Shown here: positions 32,830 to 34,351 of the stretch, piece after piece | Position numbering within the stretch: the first letter of the stretch is position 1 | Layout of the letters: every line of letters starts with the position of its first letter | Source of the DNA: Apostichopus californicus | Lineage: Eukaryota > Echinodermata > Holothuroidea > Aspidochirotida > Stichopodidae | DNA length: 34,351 nt | Assembly (NCBI GenBank): GCA_020650975.1 | Contig: JAIPMN010005759.1 | Location: 1-34,351 of the forward strand | Direction of reading: 5' to 3' | The notes under the pieces: generated by a model | What the model was told of the DNA's origin: nothing | Database searches by the model: none | What the model saw: the letters and a program-made list of their open reading frames with translations, nothing else | Position numbers and translations under genes: made by a program

Positions 32830-34351
32830 ACTTTGTTTTAAGTGTGGCTACTTTTTCAAAACAGTTACACCTTTTTTCAGTGTTCAAAATTGCTCAGATG
32901 AATAACGGACTACAAGTTCGTCAGAACAGTGAGAGATTGGAAGGGGTTTATGGTATTTCAGAACTGTCAGATTTTAGGTGTTTACAACTTACTTGTTCAG
33001 AACAGTGACAGATTTTAGGTGTATTCACTTGCTTAGAGCAGTAACAGATTTGTTGACAATGTATAAACTATCACAACTCAAGAACATGGCTCTTTTGAAA
33101 CTCACTTCTGCCAGAAAGAAAATTCTTGACTGTTTTACCTTCCAGTGCAATTTTGCACAAATTATTTTTTCTGGTATCTGTTATCACTTATAGTGACATC
33201 TTAGTCTTCATAAGTGTAGTCAACCATTTACAAACTGTAGTCAAATTTCAAAAAAATGCACATTTTGGTGTGTAGACTAAATCTATCTTATCGGACATAA
33301 GACGACCTACTGTATGTAGCTCACCATGTATGATGTCATCACTCACTCTGCTATAAAAGCCAGACATTTTTGGTAAATTACATCCGACAATTAAAGTTGA
33401 CACCTTCCCAATGAAACATGCTATGAAGATGTGGTTTTGATACCCATTTTGGTGCATAAAATATATATAGCAATGTTTTACATATTTGACTTTTGTCATC
33501 TGATGGAGCTTATTGCTCTTTTCAATCTACATGTGATCTGTAGCAATTCCTGAAACCAGACTCCATTTGTTTGAGCAAATCAGGACCCAAAATACACACA
33601 AAATTCAGACTGTTATGTAAAATAATCACTCCTTGGTCTTTCATATTATTTTGCTAATCTTTTCGTCTGATGTGGATGTTTACATTTCAGTATATTGCAC
33701 AAAACATTCAGTGAAATAACATTTAGCCTATCACTGTACCCTCACCTCCACCCCCCCTCCCCTTTCATCCCTTCCAAGATAAAGACACCAATAAAAATGT
33801 TGTCTGAACTTGTTCAGTACCTTGAGTTAAGAATGCAGAAAGGATGCTACTAATAGAATTGACATCATTTCAAACATGGATGCTACAAAATCTGATTGGG
33901 TAAAAGATATCAAAGAAATAACCAAGCCAACGGTATCCAATGGAGACACTGACCATGTCACATGCTAAACATAGTAAAACATACCATGATGATAGAGAGT
34001 CATAGATTTTACAAAGTGATTACATTTTCCAGATAGAACTACCTATTTTAATATGCGTTACTGCAATTCAAGTATTTTTTGGTTGTCACATCAAGAAGAA
34101 GAAGCAAAAGATTGCGACTTTACATTACTTGCAAGTATCCTTCGTAAAGCCATTCTAAATCTCATTGAATATTATTGTCATAAATCTAAAGAAATTAGTC
34201 ATGAACCCTCTTGAACATTTTTTTTTTATATTAACTAGCATTTTTGCACGAAACGAGAAAGACAGGAAAAAGGGTTAAACAGTAGGTTTCTTTTGTAAGG
34301 TTTTCATCTTACAGTAAACATATTACTCAAAGGCAGCATATGTTAAGGCTT
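32830..34351. other. No recognisable feature
   Basis: AT-rich sequence with no convincing exon, repeat or RNA gene. Confidence 0.5.

Noticed and set aside
1..34351. A CRISPR array, operon or prokaryotic island.
   Set aside because: The spliced phosphatase, SINEs and LINE are eukaryotic, and no repeat array has unique spacers of constant length.

Overview
The window is AT-rich animal nuclear DNA: long non-coding stretches, spliced exons with GT-AG borders, tRNA-derived SINEs, a LINE 3' end, hAT-like and TTAA-flanked elements, and several minisatellites. The SINE 3' tails and the phosphatase sequence suggest a marine deuterostome invertebrate, most likely an echinoderm. That assignment is inference; no taxon-diagnostic gene is present.

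The one convincing protein-coding gene is on the + strand at 19205-26939. Six exons encode the C-terminal 585 residues of a PPM/PP2C Ser/Thr phosphatase of the PPM1E/PPM1F (POPX, CaM-kinase phosphatase) type, closer to PPM1E. All splice phases agree, all catalytic motifs are present, and the last exon adds a long, Ser-rich, basic tail. The N-terminal exon or exons are not identified; one weak candidate lies at 4948-5186. The probable 3' UTR runs to a poly(A) signal at 28968 and contains a degenerate minisatellite.

Layout: 1-4843 holds two copies of a TTAA-flanked MITE and, between them, a dimeric 54-bp repeat array split by a decayed hAT element that keeps a recognisable transposase C-terminus. 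4844-12935 is mostly unannotated, with a possible first exon, a G-quadruplex motif and an old tandem duplication. 12936-14022 is a 12-copy array of a ~91-bp repeat carrying an internal inverted repeat. 14023-18791 shows nothing recognisable. 18792-26939 is the phosphatase gene; its introns contain a 139-bp inverted-repeat pair around the first visible exon, a 76-bp triplication that begins on that exon's splice donor, and two SINEs. 28991-34351 contains a hAT-type MITE with a perfect 8-bp target duplication, a LINE 3' end, a SINE with a matching 3' tail, and one possible terminal exon.

I found no operon, CRISPR array, virus or other self-contained novel system. The most interesting signals are structural: repeats placed where they could affect splicing, and repeat families whose internal organisation shows how they grew.
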